Origin: Sphingobacteriaceae bacterium
GTDB taxonomy: Bacteria; Bacteroidota; Bacteroidia; Sphingobacteriales; Sphingobacteriaceae
DNA length: 64,000 bases
Reading direction: 5' to 3'
NCBI GenBank assembly: GCA_014380615.1
Contig: JACMJM010000019.1
Coordinates: 124,001 to 188,000 of the forward strand
Part shown: positions 7,527 through 17,027 of the stretch, in pieces
Position numbering within the stretch: the stretch's first letter is position 1
Layout of the letters: each line of letters starts with the position of its first letter
The notes under the pieces: generated by a model
Seen by the model: only the letters and a program-made list of their open reading frames with translations
Database searches by the model: none
What the model was told of the DNA's origin: nothing
Translations under genes and position numbers: made by a program

Positions 7527-8963
7527 CTAAGGTACTGTATTAATCGCATCCCAATTATCGGTTCTGAAAATATTTGCAGGAAGCCCCTCTTTGCTGAATA
7601 TATTTGGCATAGCCGAGTTGCTGAAGCCGAAACGTACGGCTACAGGAGATTTCAGGCCCGGATGGGATACAACTACGGTGCTGCCCTCGATCTTAGCTAT
7701 CGCAGGCTTAAATACTTTATCCTCTCCGGCGATATAGAATTCTGTGGGAAGCGGGCCCTTACTTACCAAACCCTTCTCAGCGTTATCAAAATAGATCCTG
7801 ATTTTGCTTTTTTCTACTTTCATTTTGCTAAAAGCCGGGGATTTTGCGGGGAAATTCTTTCGGCCATAAGTTTCGGCAAGGGCATAATCAGCCAATCGCA
7901 GGCCAACTTCCTTTTTCATTCGGGGGTGAATGTCTTTTATATTATCTACCAGATCGTGAATCACTATCATTCCGGTATTAGGAGTACTTAATGCCATGGT
8001 TTGCTGTTCGCGAAGCAATGCCGATTGGGAGCCATAATCAGCATACGGTGCGATTTGAACATAGTAAAACGGAAAATCTTTCTTCCATGCACTTCTCCAG
8101 GAACCAATCATCGAACTCAACAAATCTGAGTAATGGCTGGGAGCAGCTGAAACGTTTGCCTCTCCCTGGTACCATAAAGCACCGGCAATGTTATAATTTG
8201 TAATAGGAGAGATCATGGCATTATAGGCGGCCCCGGGTGTTACCGTCCACCATTTGCTGGGAGATAGCTTTTTGGCGGCGTCGGCTAATGTGGCTTTACT
8301 TTCAATAATATCTTTGGGCGTCCAAACTTCAGCGGGAGTGCCTCCCCAACTGGCGGTAATTAAGCCCAGGGGCGAGCTTAGCTGTTGCTGAAGCTTTTGG
8401 CCGAAGAAGTAAGCCACCAGGCTAAAAGATTTGGCTTCGGCGGGTGTACACACCACCCATTTTCCCTTGGTATCGTCTTGTGGGTAAGCAGCTGTTAGTT
8501 TCGGGATTTGAAAGAATCGAATGTTGTTATTTGTACTATTTCTAATATCCTCCGTATATAAGTTCGAGCCCCAGTTTTGAAGCCAGTTGTAACTCATTTC
8601 CATGTTGCTCTGGCCACTGCATGCCCATACTTCTCCTATCAATACATCATTCAGAACAACGGTGTTATTACCCTTAATCGTAATGGTATACGGCCCCCCT
8701 GATTTTGGTGTCTGGATCTCCAAAACCCATTTTGCCTGGGATGATCCGATAGCCCGATAGGTAACGGTATCCCAATTGGTAGAAACTTTTATTTTTTCAT
8801 CACCATCACACCAACCCCATAGCTTTACGCTGCTTTTTTGCTGTAATACCATGTGATCTCCTAAAATAGCGGGAAGACGTATGTCGGCAAACGATGTAAT
8901 GTGAAATAAGAGGGCCGCAAAAGAAAGAACGATGGCCTTAAAGAAAATTCTGAAGTTATTCAT
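7527..8963 (-). CDS. Sialate O-acetylesterase (SGNH hydrolase)
   Basis: A 478-residue secreted enzyme, expected to remove O-acetyl groups from sialic acid or other glycans. An N-terminal hydrophobic segment (about residues 9-26) followed by FADIRLP is a signal peptide. The catalytic serine block is CSGQSNMEMSY, the oxyanion region ITASWGGTPAEVW, and the Asp-His pair is in DIHPRMKKEVG. The trailing beta-rich domain (about 385-478) is typical of this family. Such genes usually serve glycan foraging, but no SusC/SusD pair adjoins it, so it looks solitary. Its stop is 23 bp from the methyltransferase start. Confidence 0.88.
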   Translation of the reverse strand: MNNFRIFFKAIVLSFAALLFHITSFADIRLPAILGDHMVLQQKSSVKLWGWCDGDEKIKVSTNWDTVTYRAIGSSQAKWVLEIQTPKSGGPYTITIKGNNTVVLNDVLIGEVWACSGQSNMEMSYNWLQNWGSNLYTEDIRNSTNNNIRFFQIPKLTAAYPQDDTKGKWVVCTPAEAKSFSLVAYFFGQKLQQQLSSPLGLITASWGGTPAEVWTPKDIIESKATLADAAKKLSPSKWWTVTPGAAYNAMISPITNYNIAGALWYQGEANVSAAPSHYSDLLSSMIGSWRSAWKKDFPFYYVQIAPYADYGSQSALLREQQTMALSTPNTGMIVIHDLVDNIKDIHPRMKKEVGLRLADYALAETYGRKNFPAKSPAFSKMKVEKSKIRIYFDNAEKGLVSKGPLPTEFYIAGEDKVFKPAIAKIEGSTVVVSHPGLKSPVAVRFGFSNSAMPNIFSKEGLPANIFRTDNWDAINTVP

Positions 8964-9069
8964 GCCCTAAAAATGAAACTTTATTTACCCTTTATCTAAT
9001 TCCTTTTCAACCTTTTTTTATATTAACTTAACTCGTGACGAAATAATTGATCCTAACGCTATTATTCAT

Positions 9070-9100
9070 TTTGATGCACCGCGTCTCTTTTTTACATTTG
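9070..9100 (+). promoter_or_regulatory. Full Bacteroidota promoter (-33/-7) for ccmC
   Basis: TTTG at 9070-9073, 19 nt spacer, TACATTTG at 9093-9100, then 20 nt to the ccmC ATG. Both elements and the spacing fit the known consensus. It gives ccmC a promoter of its own, independent of ccmB. Confidence 0.7.
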
Positions 9101-9120
9101 ATGCCTAAACAATCAAATTT

Positions 9121-9783
9121 ATGAAAGAAAACTGGTGGAAGATTTTTGCCTCAGTTTTAGTACTCTACTCTTTGGTGGGAGGGTTACTGATCGAAGTTCC
9201 TGCGTTGCCCATACTTCACGAATCCATACGAAATCTATATTACCATGTTCCAATGTGGTTTTCTATGATTTTATTATACCTCATTTCAGTTATATACAGT
9301 ATTAAATACCTGGGATCAGGAAGTATTAATCATGACTTACTAGCGGTAGAGAGTGTAAATACCGGTATTGTCTTTTGCTTTTTAGGCTTGGGCAGCGGTA
9401 TGCTCTGGGCCAACATAACCTGGGGGGATTACTGGCCCAATGATCCTAAATTAAACGGATCGGCTATTTCTACATTAATGTATCTGGCTTACCTAGTGCT
9501 TCGCAATTCTATAGATGAAGAACAAAAACGAGCGAAGATCTCGGCGGTATATAACATATTCGCGTTTCCGGTAATGATAGTTTTGTTGTTTATTTTACCT
9601 CGGATGACTGATTCATTACATCCTGGTAATGGAGGGAACCCCGGTTTCGGGGGATATGACCTTGATAAAAAGATGCGGCTTGTTTTTTACCCCGCAGTTT
9701 TGGGCTGGATGCTGATCGGATGCTGGATCATGAATATCCGCTATCGACTGCGAAAGCTCGAAGATGTTGATAATGCTTTATAA
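9121..9783 (+). CDS. ccmC: Cytochrome c biogenesis protein CcmC (heme handling)
   Basis: A 220-residue membrane protein with six hydrophobic segments. The periplasmic tryptophan-rich heme motif is TWGDYWPNDPKLN (about residues 101-113), close to the canonical WGxYWxWD but with PND in place of a WD pair. The flanking histidines expected to ligate heme are in YYHVPMWF and SLHPGN. CcmC moves heme to CcmE. It is followed after 26 bp by a ccmD-like gene. It has its own promoter and is separated from ccmB by reverse-strand genes. Confidence 0.9.
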   Translation: MKENWWKIFASVLVLYSLVGGLLIEVPALPILHESIRNLYYHVPMWFSMILLYLISVIYSIKYLGSGSINHDLLAVESVNTGIVFCFLGLGSGMLWANITWGDYWPNDPKLNGSAISTLMYLAYLVLRNSIDEEQKRAKISAVYNIFAFPVMIVLLFILPRMTDSLHPGNGGNPGFGGYDLDKKMRLVFYPAVLGWMLIGCWIMNIRYRLRKLEDVDNAL

Positions 9784-9809
9784 ACGTGTATAAGATTAAA
9801 TAGTCTTAA

Positions 9810-10010
9810 ATGAAAAAATTACTTAGCTTTTTTGTATTGATTTTAATAACTCTTCGGGTTAGTTCCCAGGAAATTGAAATGGCCACCGGACTACGCAGTT
9901 CGGGTAAAATATATGTGGTTATAAGTGTAATTGCTGTAATTTTTATCGGCTTGGTTTTTTACTTGTTTACTATAGACAGAAGAGTAAAAAAGCTGGAAAA
10001 TAAAGAGTAG
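9810..10010 (+). CDS. ccmD: CcmD-like small membrane protein
   Basis: A 66-residue protein with two hydrophobic segments: a signal-like N-terminus (about residues 3-16, then VSSQEIE) and a transmembrane helix (33-53) followed by the basic tail FTIDRRVKKLENKE. One helix plus a charged C-terminal tail next to ccmC fits CcmD, which holds the heme-loaded CcmE in the CcmABCD complex. The assignment rests mainly on size, topology and position. Confidence 0.72.
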   Translation: MKKLLSFFVLILITLRVSSQEIEMATGLRSSGKIYVVISVIAVIFIGLVFYLFTIDRRVKKLENKE

Positions 10011-10124
10011 GCCCGGTTACCACAAACCGAATATTTTCTGATTTCGCCGTTTGAGTAATATCCTCTTGCGGTTTTCGTATTCTTTACTCAACTTGCAACA
10101 TACGATTGATTATAAACACCCGCT

Positions 10125-11555
10125 ATGGCAAAAGATATTGTAAACCCCAATCCTTTAGGTTTTTTTGATGATGTATGTGCTTATTTTGATTATGCGGCAC
10201 AGTTCACTAATCATTCGCCAGGACTGCTAAATCAGATAAAAGCTTGTAACAGTGTATATCATTTCCGCTTTCCGATTAGAAAAGGCAACTCGGTTGAGGT
10301 GATTGACGGATGGAGGGTTGAGCATTCAAACCATATGTCGCCAACTAAAGGGGGAATCCGTTACAGCGAGATTGTTAATCAGGATGAAGTAATGGCATTG
10401 GCGGCTTTGATGACCTACAAATGTGCCATAGTAAATGTTCCGTTTGGGGGTGCTAAAGGAGGGATCAAAATAAATACTAAAAACTATTCGCTTGCCGAAT
10501 TGGAAAATATTACCCGTCGTTACACCGTAGAGTTGATTAAGAAGAACTTTATCGGCCCTGCCATCGACGTACCGGCACCCGATTATGGCTCTGGTGAACG
10601 CGAAATGAGTTGGATTGCCGATACGTATTTAACTATGAATCCTGGTCAGCTGGATGCTTTGGGATGCGTTACCGGGAAACCAATCGCCCTGCATGGTATT
10701 CATGGCCGTAAAGAAGCGACAGGTAGGGGAGTTGCAATAGCCACCAAGGAATGTGTAAGTATAGAAGAAGACATGAAGCCATTGGGCCTGAGTCCGGGTT
10801 TGGCGGGCAAACGTGTTATTGTTCAGGGATTAGGAAACGTAGGATATCATTCGGCAAAATACTTAGCAGAATTCGGTGCCATAATAGTAGGCTTATGCGA
10901 ATTTGAAGGTGCGATCTATAATCCCTCCGGACTGGATTTGGAAGCGGTAGTGGCACATAGAAAAGAAACAGGCTCTGTTTTAGGTTTTAAAGACTCTACA
11001 GGTTTCAAAAACTCGGCGGAGGGCCTTGAACAAGATTGTGATATCCTGGTTCCAGCCGCACTTGAAAATCAAATTACACTTCATAACATCGCCCGGATAA
11101 AAGCGAAAATAATTGCCGAAGGAGCTAACGGCCCTACATCGCCGCAGGCTGCCGAAATATTCATTAAAAACGGCGGAATTATTATTCCGGATATGTATTG
11201 CAATGCGGGCGGTGTAACTGTTTCTTATTTCGAATGGCTTAAAAACCTCTCACATGTTGCCTTTGGCAGAATGGATAAACGCTACGAGGAGAATACAAGC
11301 CTCAACCTGATAAACATTATGGAGAAAATGACAGGGGTATCTTTAAGCGCAGATCAAAAGAAATTGGTTGTAAAAGGCCCTTCAGAACTGGAACTGGTAA
11401 ATTCGGGTCTCGAAGAAACCATGATTCGTGCATATCACGAAATCCGGGAGATCAAACTAAGGACCCCTCAAATTAATGACCTAAGAACTGCCGCGTTTGT
11501 AGGCTCTATCAATAAGATAGCTATTTCTTATATGAATCTGGGGATTTGGCCATAG
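10125..11555 (+). CDS. gdhA: Glu/Leu/Phe/Val dehydrogenase (glutamate dehydrogenase type)
   Basis: A 476-residue cytosolic oxidoreductase that deaminates an amino acid (probably glutamate) to the 2-oxo acid with NAD(P). The substrate-binding motif SPTKGGIRYS and catalytic-lysine block VPFGGAKGGIK lie at about residues 67-113. The nucleotide fold shows VIVQGLGNVGYHSA near residue 228 and AEGANGPT near 336. Length and the GDH-like substrate motif favour glutamate over leucine, but the family name covers both. Convergent with the beta-CASP gene, 13 bp apart. Confidence 0.88.
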   Translation: MAKDIVNPNPLGFFDDVCAYFDYAAQFTNHSPGLLNQIKACNSVYHFRFPIRKGNSVEVIDGWRVEHSNHMSPTKGGIRYSEIVNQDEVMALAALMTYKCAIVNVPFGGAKGGIKINTKNYSLAELENITRRYTVELIKKNFIGPAIDVPAPDYGSGEREMSWIADTYLTMNPGQLDALGCVTGKPIALHGIHGRKEATGRGVAIATKECVSIEEDMKPLGLSPGLAGKRVIVQGLGNVGYHSAKYLAEFGAIIVGLCEFEGAIYNPSGLDLEAVVAHRKETGSVLGFKDSTGFKNSAEGLEQDCDILVPAALENQITLHNIARIKAKIIAEGANGPTSPQAAEIFIKNGGIIIPDMYCNAGGVTVSYFEWLKNLSHVAFGRMDKRYEENTSLNLINIMEKMTGVSLSADQKKLVVKGPSELELVNSGLEETMIRAYHEIREIKLRTPQINDLRTAAFVGSINKIAISYMNLGIWP

Positions 11556-11568
11556 CCGCCAAATCCTT

Positions 11569-12954
11569 TTACAATATGTAAGTGGCGCCCTTTTCGGGGA
11601 TAGTTACTTTATAACCAGCGGTATCTAATTCTGCTGCCAGAATACCCATACTTTCAGGTTCTCCATGTACCAAAAAGACGTTTTTTAACACTTCCTTTTG
11701 CTGGTCTTTAACAAGGTTTACTAAATCATCGTGGTCGCCATGGCCACTTAATACATCTGTTCTCTTTATGCTTGCGTATACGGGCAGTTCTCTGTCGCGA
11801 ATATGAACAAATGGGTCGCCACGTAGCAAGCGATGCCCCAAGGTACCTTTTGCGCTGTACCCAATGAAAAGTATTGTGCAGTAGTAATTAGAGATATTAT
11901 GGAAAAGGTGATCCTGAATCCGTCCGCCTTCGAGCATGCCTGCGGAAGAAACAATGATGCAGGGTTCCAGGTAGTTAGAAAGTTCCCGGCTTTCCTTAAT
12001 ATCCTGCACGTAAAACAAATTTTCAAACTCAAATCCGTCTCCGGCTTCCTTGTAAAAATCCACGGCATCTTCATTCAGATGGTTCAGGTACTTTCTATAA
12101 ATCTCTGTAGCATAATTGGCCAAGGGGCTGTCGACAAAAATCTTTACTCTTGGTAAAAGGCCCTTGGTAAAGATCTTATTTAAGGTATACACCAGTGCCT
12201 GAGTCCGGCCAATACTAAAGGCAGGGATAATTAAACGGCCGGGTGTTTTAATGCAGGCATTTTCTATCTCCCCAACCAAAACGTCCTCAATGTTTTTATC
12301 TTTTGAATGTACCCGGCCACCATAAGTCGATTCGCAAACCAGGTAATCAACCTGTGGCAATTTCTGCGGATCTACAAGAACCGGATAATTTTTGCGGCCA
12401 ATATCGCCGGTGAAAGCTATTTTACGGTTTAAGCCGTGTTCATTTACCGAAATCACTACCGAAGCTGCTCCAAGTAAATGCCCGGCAGGAATAAGCTCGA
12501 TGGATACATCTCCATTTAACCTGAAGCTTTTGTTGAATGCAAGGGTAACAAAACGCTCTGCGGTTTCCATCACATGCTTTTGGAAAAATAGTGGCCGGGG
12601 TCCGGAAGAATGTCTTTTACCTCGTCGTTGTTTTTTCTGCTTGCTTTCGAAGATACTAACCGAGTCTAATAAAAGCAGCTCAGTTAAATCAGCAGTAGGA
12701 GAGGTGCATATAATTTGGCCATCGAAGCCTGCCCTGATTAACGTAGGCAAGTTTCCAGAATGATCGATATGGGCATGGGTAAGAATCACTACGTCAATAT
12801 CACCCGGATTAAAAGGAAAAAATTCATTCTCCTCTAAACGAGTTTCGCGTTCATAATCCAGGCCGCAATCGATTAGTATTTTGTAGTTATCTGTTTCAAA
12901 AAGGTGCATGCTGCCAGTTACCTGTTGTGCGGCACCCCAAATTGTTAACTTCAT
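11569..12954 (-). CDS. Beta-CASP metallo-beta-lactamase-fold nuclease (CPSF73-like)
   Basis: A 461-residue protein related to RNA-processing nucleases such as CPSF-73. It has the zinc motif THAHIDHSGN (about residues 59-68), the later histidine in PAGHLLGAA, the aspartate in AFTGDIGR, the beta-CASP insert around YLVCESTYGGR and SSAGMLEGGRIQDH, and the closing RMMBL segment SGHGDHDDLV and FLVHGEPE. It is probably an RNA endo- or exonuclease; the substrate is unknown. It lies 40 bp downstream of the ABC exporter gene, so the two may be co-transcribed. Confidence 0.88.
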   Translation of the reverse strand: MKLTIWGAAQQVTGSMHLFETDNYKILIDCGLDYERETRLEENEFFPFNPGDIDVVILTHAHIDHSGNLPTLIRAGFDGQIICTSPTADLTELLLLDSVSIFESKQKKQRRGKRHSSGPRPLFFQKHVMETAERFVTLAFNKSFRLNGDVSIELIPAGHLLGAASVVISVNEHGLNRKIAFTGDIGRKNYPVLVDPQKLPQVDYLVCESTYGGRVHSKDKNIEDVLVGEIENACIKTPGRLIIPAFSIGRTQALVYTLNKIFTKGLLPRVKIFVDSPLANYATEIYRKYLNHLNEDAVDFYKEAGDGFEFENLFYVQDIKESRELSNYLEPCIIVSSAGMLEGGRIQDHLFHNISNYYCTILFIGYSAKGTLGHRLLRGDPFVHIRDRELPVYASIKRTDVLSGHGDHDDLVNLVKDQQKEVLKNVFLVHGEPESMGILAAELDTAGYKVTIPEKGATYIL

Positions 12955-12994
12955 TTTTAGATTTAAAGTAAATTGGCTTCGAGTTTAAAAGACA

Positions 12995-14818
12995 TTAAGC
13001 CTCAAACTGCAACTGACTAAGGTACCGGTAAAGTCCCTCTTCGTTTTTCAACAGCTCATCATGAGTTCCGCTTTCAATTACTACACCTTTTTCAAGGACT
13101 ACAATTTTATCAGCTTCACGAATGGTCGAGAGTCTGTGGGCGATAATTATGGATGTTCTGTTTTTCATAAGAACCTCAAGGGCTTCCTGAACAAGGCGTT
13201 CTGATTCGGAGTCGAGTGAAGAAGTAGCTTCATCGAGAATTAAAATGGCCGGGTCTTTCAGTAAGGCTCTTGCGATGGCGATACGTTGGCGCTGCCCGCC
13301 GGAAAGTTTTATACCTCGCTCGCCTACAATGGTGTTGTATTGCTCAGGAAGCCCCTTGATGAAACTATGAGCATTGGCTTTTTCTGCGGCAGCGATAATC
13401 TCTTCATCACTGGCCCCGATCTTACCATAAGCGATATTTTCCTTAATGGTTCCGCCAAACAGCATCACATCCTGAGGGACAATGGCAACCTGGTTTCTAA
13501 TATCTGTTAATGAATAGTGCTGCACATCAATGCCATCAAACAATAGTTTGCCTTCTTGCGGATCGTAGAATCTTAGTATGAGGGAAGCTATAGTTGATTT
13601 TCCGGCCCCGCTGGGTCCTACAATCGCCACTCTTTCTCCCGCCTTTGCATCGAAAGAAAGACCTTTTAAAACCGTAATTTCTTTCCTTGACGGATAGGAG
13701 AAGACAACGTCTTCGAAGGCCAGGTTTCCTGTAATTGTTTTCTTAGTCGAATTTTCAGATGCTATAATTGAGATAGGTTCATTCTCTTCATTTAAAATCT
13801 CAATCACCCGTTCGCTGGCACCAATGGCTTTTTGAACATTGGCATATAGTTCAGGAAAAGTTCCCATTGCGGCGCCAACAAATACAGCATAAAGAATATA
13901 GGTAGTCATGTCACCTACCGAGATTGCTCCGGCAGAGACCAAAACAGATCCATACCAAATTACACCTACTATAGTCCCGAACAAACAAAAAATAATAAAA
14001 GACGCAAATCCGCCCCTGTAAATGGCACCCTTTAAAGTAATTTTAACCACTTCTATTAAGCTTGCGTTATACCGATTGGCTTCATAAGATTCGTTTACAA
14101 AAGCTTTAACATTTGCAATACCCTGTAAGGTTTCTTCAACAACAGTATTAGATTCGGCAAGCTTATCTTGGGCTTGTCTGGAGATATTACGAATAAGTTT
14201 TCCTAGAAAAACCGCAACAATAATTAATACTGGGAGTATTCCTAAGTTCAAGAGAGTTAAATTTATCGATATAGAAAAGAGAAGGATCACACCAACAAAA
14301 AGGCTTAACATTTGGCGTATCATCTCTGCCAAAGTAGTGGTTAAAGTATCCTGAATCTGAGATAGATCGGAGGAAATCCGGCTGTTTAACTCTCCAACTC
14401 TTCTGTTGGAGAAAAAATCCATGGGCAAAGTTATCAGTTTGAAATAGGTATCTTTTCTGATGCTTGCCAAAGCTTTTTCGGCAACTTCTACAAAAAAACG
14501 TATTCTAAAAAAAGAAAATAATGACTGAAAAAAAAGAATAATAAAAGATATATAACCTATTCTATTAATGTCAGGTGGTATAAAGCTATATTTTTGTTTG
14601 CCTTGGGCGGCATCAATCATTGCGCCGAATAAAGCGGGAAAGGCGAACGTGGTAACTGTAGACGCCACCAGGCAGAGCAGGCCGAGAATGAATTTCCATT
14701 TATACGGCTTCAAATAATCAAATATTCGGGATATTCTTGTTAAAGCCTCCTTGTTTATCTTTGCTTTTGGAAGTTCTTCTTTAGGAGCAGTCCCGCTATT
14801 AAATCTGTTTCTGGCCAT
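12995..14818 (-). CDS. ABC exporter, fused permease and ATPase (MsbA-like)
   Basis: A 607-residue half-transporter. Residues about 35-340 form the six-helix ABC transporter membrane domain, and the C-terminal 240 residues the ATPase, with Walker A GPSGAGKST, signature LSGGQRQR, Walker B ILILDEATSSLD and H-loop IIAHRLS. It should act as a homodimer in the inner membrane. Lipid A flippase (MsbA) and multidrug exporters share this layout, so the substrate is open. A TACTTTTG box lies 29 nt upstream. Confidence 0.9.
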   Translation of the reverse strand: MARNRFNSGTAPKEELPKAKINKEALTRISRIFDYLKPYKWKFILGLLCLVASTVTTFAFPALFGAMIDAAQGKQKYSFIPPDINRIGYISFIILFFQSLFSFFRIRFFVEVAEKALASIRKDTYFKLITLPMDFFSNRRVGELNSRISSDLSQIQDTLTTTLAEMIRQMLSLFVGVILLFSISINLTLLNLGILPVLIIVAVFLGKLIRNISRQAQDKLAESNTVVEETLQGIANVKAFVNESYEANRYNASLIEVVKITLKGAIYRGGFASFIIFCLFGTIVGVIWYGSVLVSAGAISVGDMTTYILYAVFVGAAMGTFPELYANVQKAIGASERVIEILNEENEPISIIASENSTKKTITGNLAFEDVVFSYPSRKEITVLKGLSFDAKAGERVAIVGPSGAGKSTIASLILRFYDPQEGKLLFDGIDVQHYSLTDIRNQVAIVPQDVMLFGGTIKENIAYGKIGASDEEIIAAAEKANAHSFIKGLPEQYNTIVGERGIKLSGGQRQRIAIARALLKDPAILILDEATSSLDSESERLVQEALEVLMKNRTSIIIAHRLSTIREADKIVVLEKGVVIESGTHDELLKNEEGLYRYLSQLQFEA

Positions 14819-14846
14819 TCAGTTGGAAAAATACCGTTAAAGTTTA

Positions 14847-14854
14847 CAAAAGTA
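14847..14854 (-). promoter_or_regulatory. -7 promoter box for the ABC exporter
   Basis: Read on the minus strand the sequence is TACTTTTG, a full TAnnTTTG match, 28 nt before the ATG at 14818. No clear -33 TTTG at the expected distance. Confidence 0.42.
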
Positions 14855-14901
14855 CGTTTTTCATGGTTCATCACACTTTAGTATAATCACCGCAAGGTCA
14901 A

Positions 14902-15678
14902 TTAACCAAATTCTACCCTTACAATATCCCCAAGATGCAGACCTAACAAGCCACTCGCATTCCCCTTGTTTATGGCTATTTCGAGGTAATTGCTAATTCC
15001 GAAAAGGCAGAGCTTTTCTCCTTCCGGAACCTCGTTATAGTGCCAGCTGAGGTTGGATATAGATTCATTTTTTCTGAAATAGAGTACGAAATCTCTGTTC
15101 TGCTGTATTTTAGAAAAGAGGTCTTTCGAAATATTAGTGATTACATTCTGAAAAGAATCAATGTAAATCACACTTCCTTTTATCACGTTTTGCTCGATAA
15201 CCGGCTGGAGGTTTACTTTCTCTTCCAGCTCCGAAACCGGGATTCCTATTTCTTCAATTTTTCCACCTCCGGCCAGATGAACCGAAGCTTTGGCTAAAAT
15301 ATCGGTAAGGGGAAAGTGCAGGAATTTCAGATCCTGCATAATGTTTAATTCGACAATCTCGTTTGGCTGATCATCAAATATCAGGGAAAAAATACCATTG
15401 TCTGAACCAACAAAATAGTGCCCTCTATAATTAACAGCCAGGTATTTCGTCCTTTCATTAAATACAGAATTGATTCCGATAAGATGGACGGTTCCCTTGG
15501 GAAAATAAGGGAAAGCATTTTTTAAAACGAAAGCAGCTTGCGGAATGTTAAAAGCAGAGATATTGTGCGTAATATCAATAATGTTCACGTTGGGCTTCAA
15601 ACTCAGAATGCTCCCTTTAAGCGCAGCCTGGTAAAAATCTTTGTAACCGAGATCGGTTGTTAAAGTGATTATAGCCAT
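14902..15678 (-). CDS. SAM hydroxide adenosyltransferase (DUF62 family)
   Basis: A 258-residue protein of the SAM-hydrolase family related to fluorinases and chlorinases. It uses water to split S-adenosylmethionine to adenosine and methionine. The N-terminal LTTDLGYKDFYQAALKG (residues 5-21) and the VGSDNGIFSLIF loop (about 91-102) are family signatures, and a C-terminal beta-barrel domain follows. The chlorinase/fluorinase-specific insertion is not apparent. Divergent from phoH. Confidence 0.88.
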   Translation of the reverse strand: MAIITLTTDLGYKDFYQAALKGSILSLKPNVNIIDITHNISAFNIPQAAFVLKNAFPYFPKGTVHLIGINSVFNERTKYLAVNYRGHYFVGSDNGIFSLIFDDQPNEIVELNIMQDLKFLHFPLTDILAKASVHLAGGGKIEEIGIPVSELEEKVNLQPVIEQNVIKGSVIYIDSFQNVITNISKDLFSKIQQNRDFVLYFRKNESISNLSWHYNEVPEGEKLCLFGISNYLEIAINKGNASGLLGLHLGDIVRVEFG

Positions 15679-15778
15679 TAAAATGTGAATATTTATTATT
15701 AACCTTGCGAGAGGCTTATAACCTGCAAATATTGAATTTTAATTGCACAAAAAATCAGGAAACTAAAAAAACCGTAAC

Positions 15779-16738
15779 TTGAACGAATTAAAAATAGACC
15801 TTGAGAACATTAACCCCGTAACACTCTGGGGTTCAAATAATGAGTATTTCGAAGTAATAAAAAGACAATTTCCAAAAATTAAAATCGTTGCCCGGGGTAA
15901 TGAGGTAAAGGTTTTAGGAGATGAGGCCGAAATAGCGCTTTTTAACACCCGCTTTTCCAAAATAATTCAGCATGTAGAAAAATTTCAGAACCTTACAACC
16001 AATGACCTTGAACGTCTGCTGGATGCTAAAATCACAATTGAAGCCGAGTCAGCGTCGACACCAAATGGTGGTGCCGGAAGTGAGGCGATTGTTTTCGGAC
16101 ATAACGGAATTGTGGTTAAGGCCCGCACCGCAAATCAGCGGAGGATGGTTGACGGTATTAATAAGAACGATATTCTTTTCGCTATCGGCCCCGCGGGTAC
16201 CGGTAAAACATATACGGCTGTAGCGCTAGCCGTTAGAGCCCTGAAAAACAAAGAGATAAAACGCATTATATTAACAAGGCCAGCAGTTGAAGCGGGCGAG
16301 AATCTTGGTTTTCTTCCCGGCGATTTAAAGGAAAAGATTGATCCCTATTTGCGCCCTCTTTATGATGCATTGGACGACATGATTCCGCCGGATAAATTGA
16401 AAACATATCTCGAAAACCGTACTATTGAAGTCGCTCCCTTAGCTTTCATGCGCGGCAGAACACTGGATAACTGTTTTGTGATTCTTGATGAAGCCCAAAA
16501 CACCACCGACATGCAAATTAAGATGTTTCTAACCAGGATGGGGCCATCGGCAAAGTTTATCGTAACCGGAGACGTTACCCAAATAGATTTGCCTAAAAAG
16601 CAGCAATCGGGTTTACAAACGGCGTTGAGAATTTTAACTGACATAAAAGGCATCGAAATTATTTACCTTAACGGCGATGATGTAGTGCGGCACAAATTGG
16701 TTAAGCAGATTCTTAAAGCTTACGGAGATATACAGTAG
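15779..16738 (+). CDS. phoH: PhoH family protein (ATPase)
   Basis: A 319-residue P-loop ATPase. Walker A is GPAGTGKTY (about residues 139-147), Walker B CFVILDEAQN near 232-241, and a sensor-like FIVTGDVTQIDLP follows. A KH-like N-terminal part (about 40-105) suggests RNA binding. PhoH-like proteins are linked to RNA metabolism and phosphate or stress responses in different bacteria. The start is TTG at 15779, with no upstream ATG in frame. It is divergent from the SAM hydrolase gene and followed by a repeat-rich gap. Confidence 0.88.
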   Translation: MNELKIDLENINPVTLWGSNNEYFEVIKRQFPKIKIVARGNEVKVLGDEAEIALFNTRFSKIIQHVEKFQNLTTNDLERLLDAKITIEAESASTPNGGAGSEAIVFGHNGIVVKARTANQRRMVDGINKNDILFAIGPAGTGKTYTAVALAVRALKNKEIKRIILTRPAVEAGENLGFLPGDLKEKIDPYLRPLYDALDDMIPPDKLKTYLENRTIEVAPLAFMRGRTLDNCFVILDEAQNTTDMQIKMFLTRMGPSAKFIVTGDVTQIDLPKKQQSGLQTALRILTDIKGIEIIYLNGDDVVRHKLVKQILKAYGDIQ

Positions 16739-16794
16739 GAAGGAAGGAGTGAAGGAATGAAGGAATGAATGAAGGAAGGAATGAAGGAAGGGCG
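16739..16794. repeat. Imperfect GGAA/GAAT microsatellite
   Basis: Just after the phoH stop, about 55 bases of almost pure purine on the + strand consist of repeated GAAGGAAT and GAAGGAAG units. The unit is imperfect and no ORF crosses it. Related ATTCATTC/AATCATTC strings recur on the other side of the gap (16866-16884 and 16987-17005), in the reverse-complement sense. Confidence 0.75.
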
Positions 16795-16801
16795 AGATTG
16801 C

Positions 16802-17007
16802 ATTTATTCAACTATTTTAGATTTCACCTACTTTTTTGAGAAAACCTAATTTGTAGAGTGCAGTTCATTCAATCATTCAATCATCAAGAAGAGGGTGATC
16901 TTTCTATTTATTCAATTATTAACATTTCACCTAAGTTTCTGAGAAAAACTTAATTTTGTATCGTTCTGTCATTTATTCAAATATTTAATCATTCACTCAT
17001 TCATTAA
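16802..17007. repeat. Imperfect ~103-bp tandem duplication upstream of purC
   Basis: Copy A (about 16802-16884) and copy B (about 16906-17007) share ATTTATTCAA, ATTTCACCTA, TGAGAAAA and TAATTTGTA/TAATTTTGTA blocks in the same order, at a constant offset of 103-104 bp, and both run into an ATTCA-rich tail. Copy B holds TAATTTTG (16951-16958), a complete TAnnTTTG box that could drive purC. Copy A has lost one T from the same box. Confidence 0.65.
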
Positions 17008-17027
17008 TTAATTCCCTCATCAACTAA

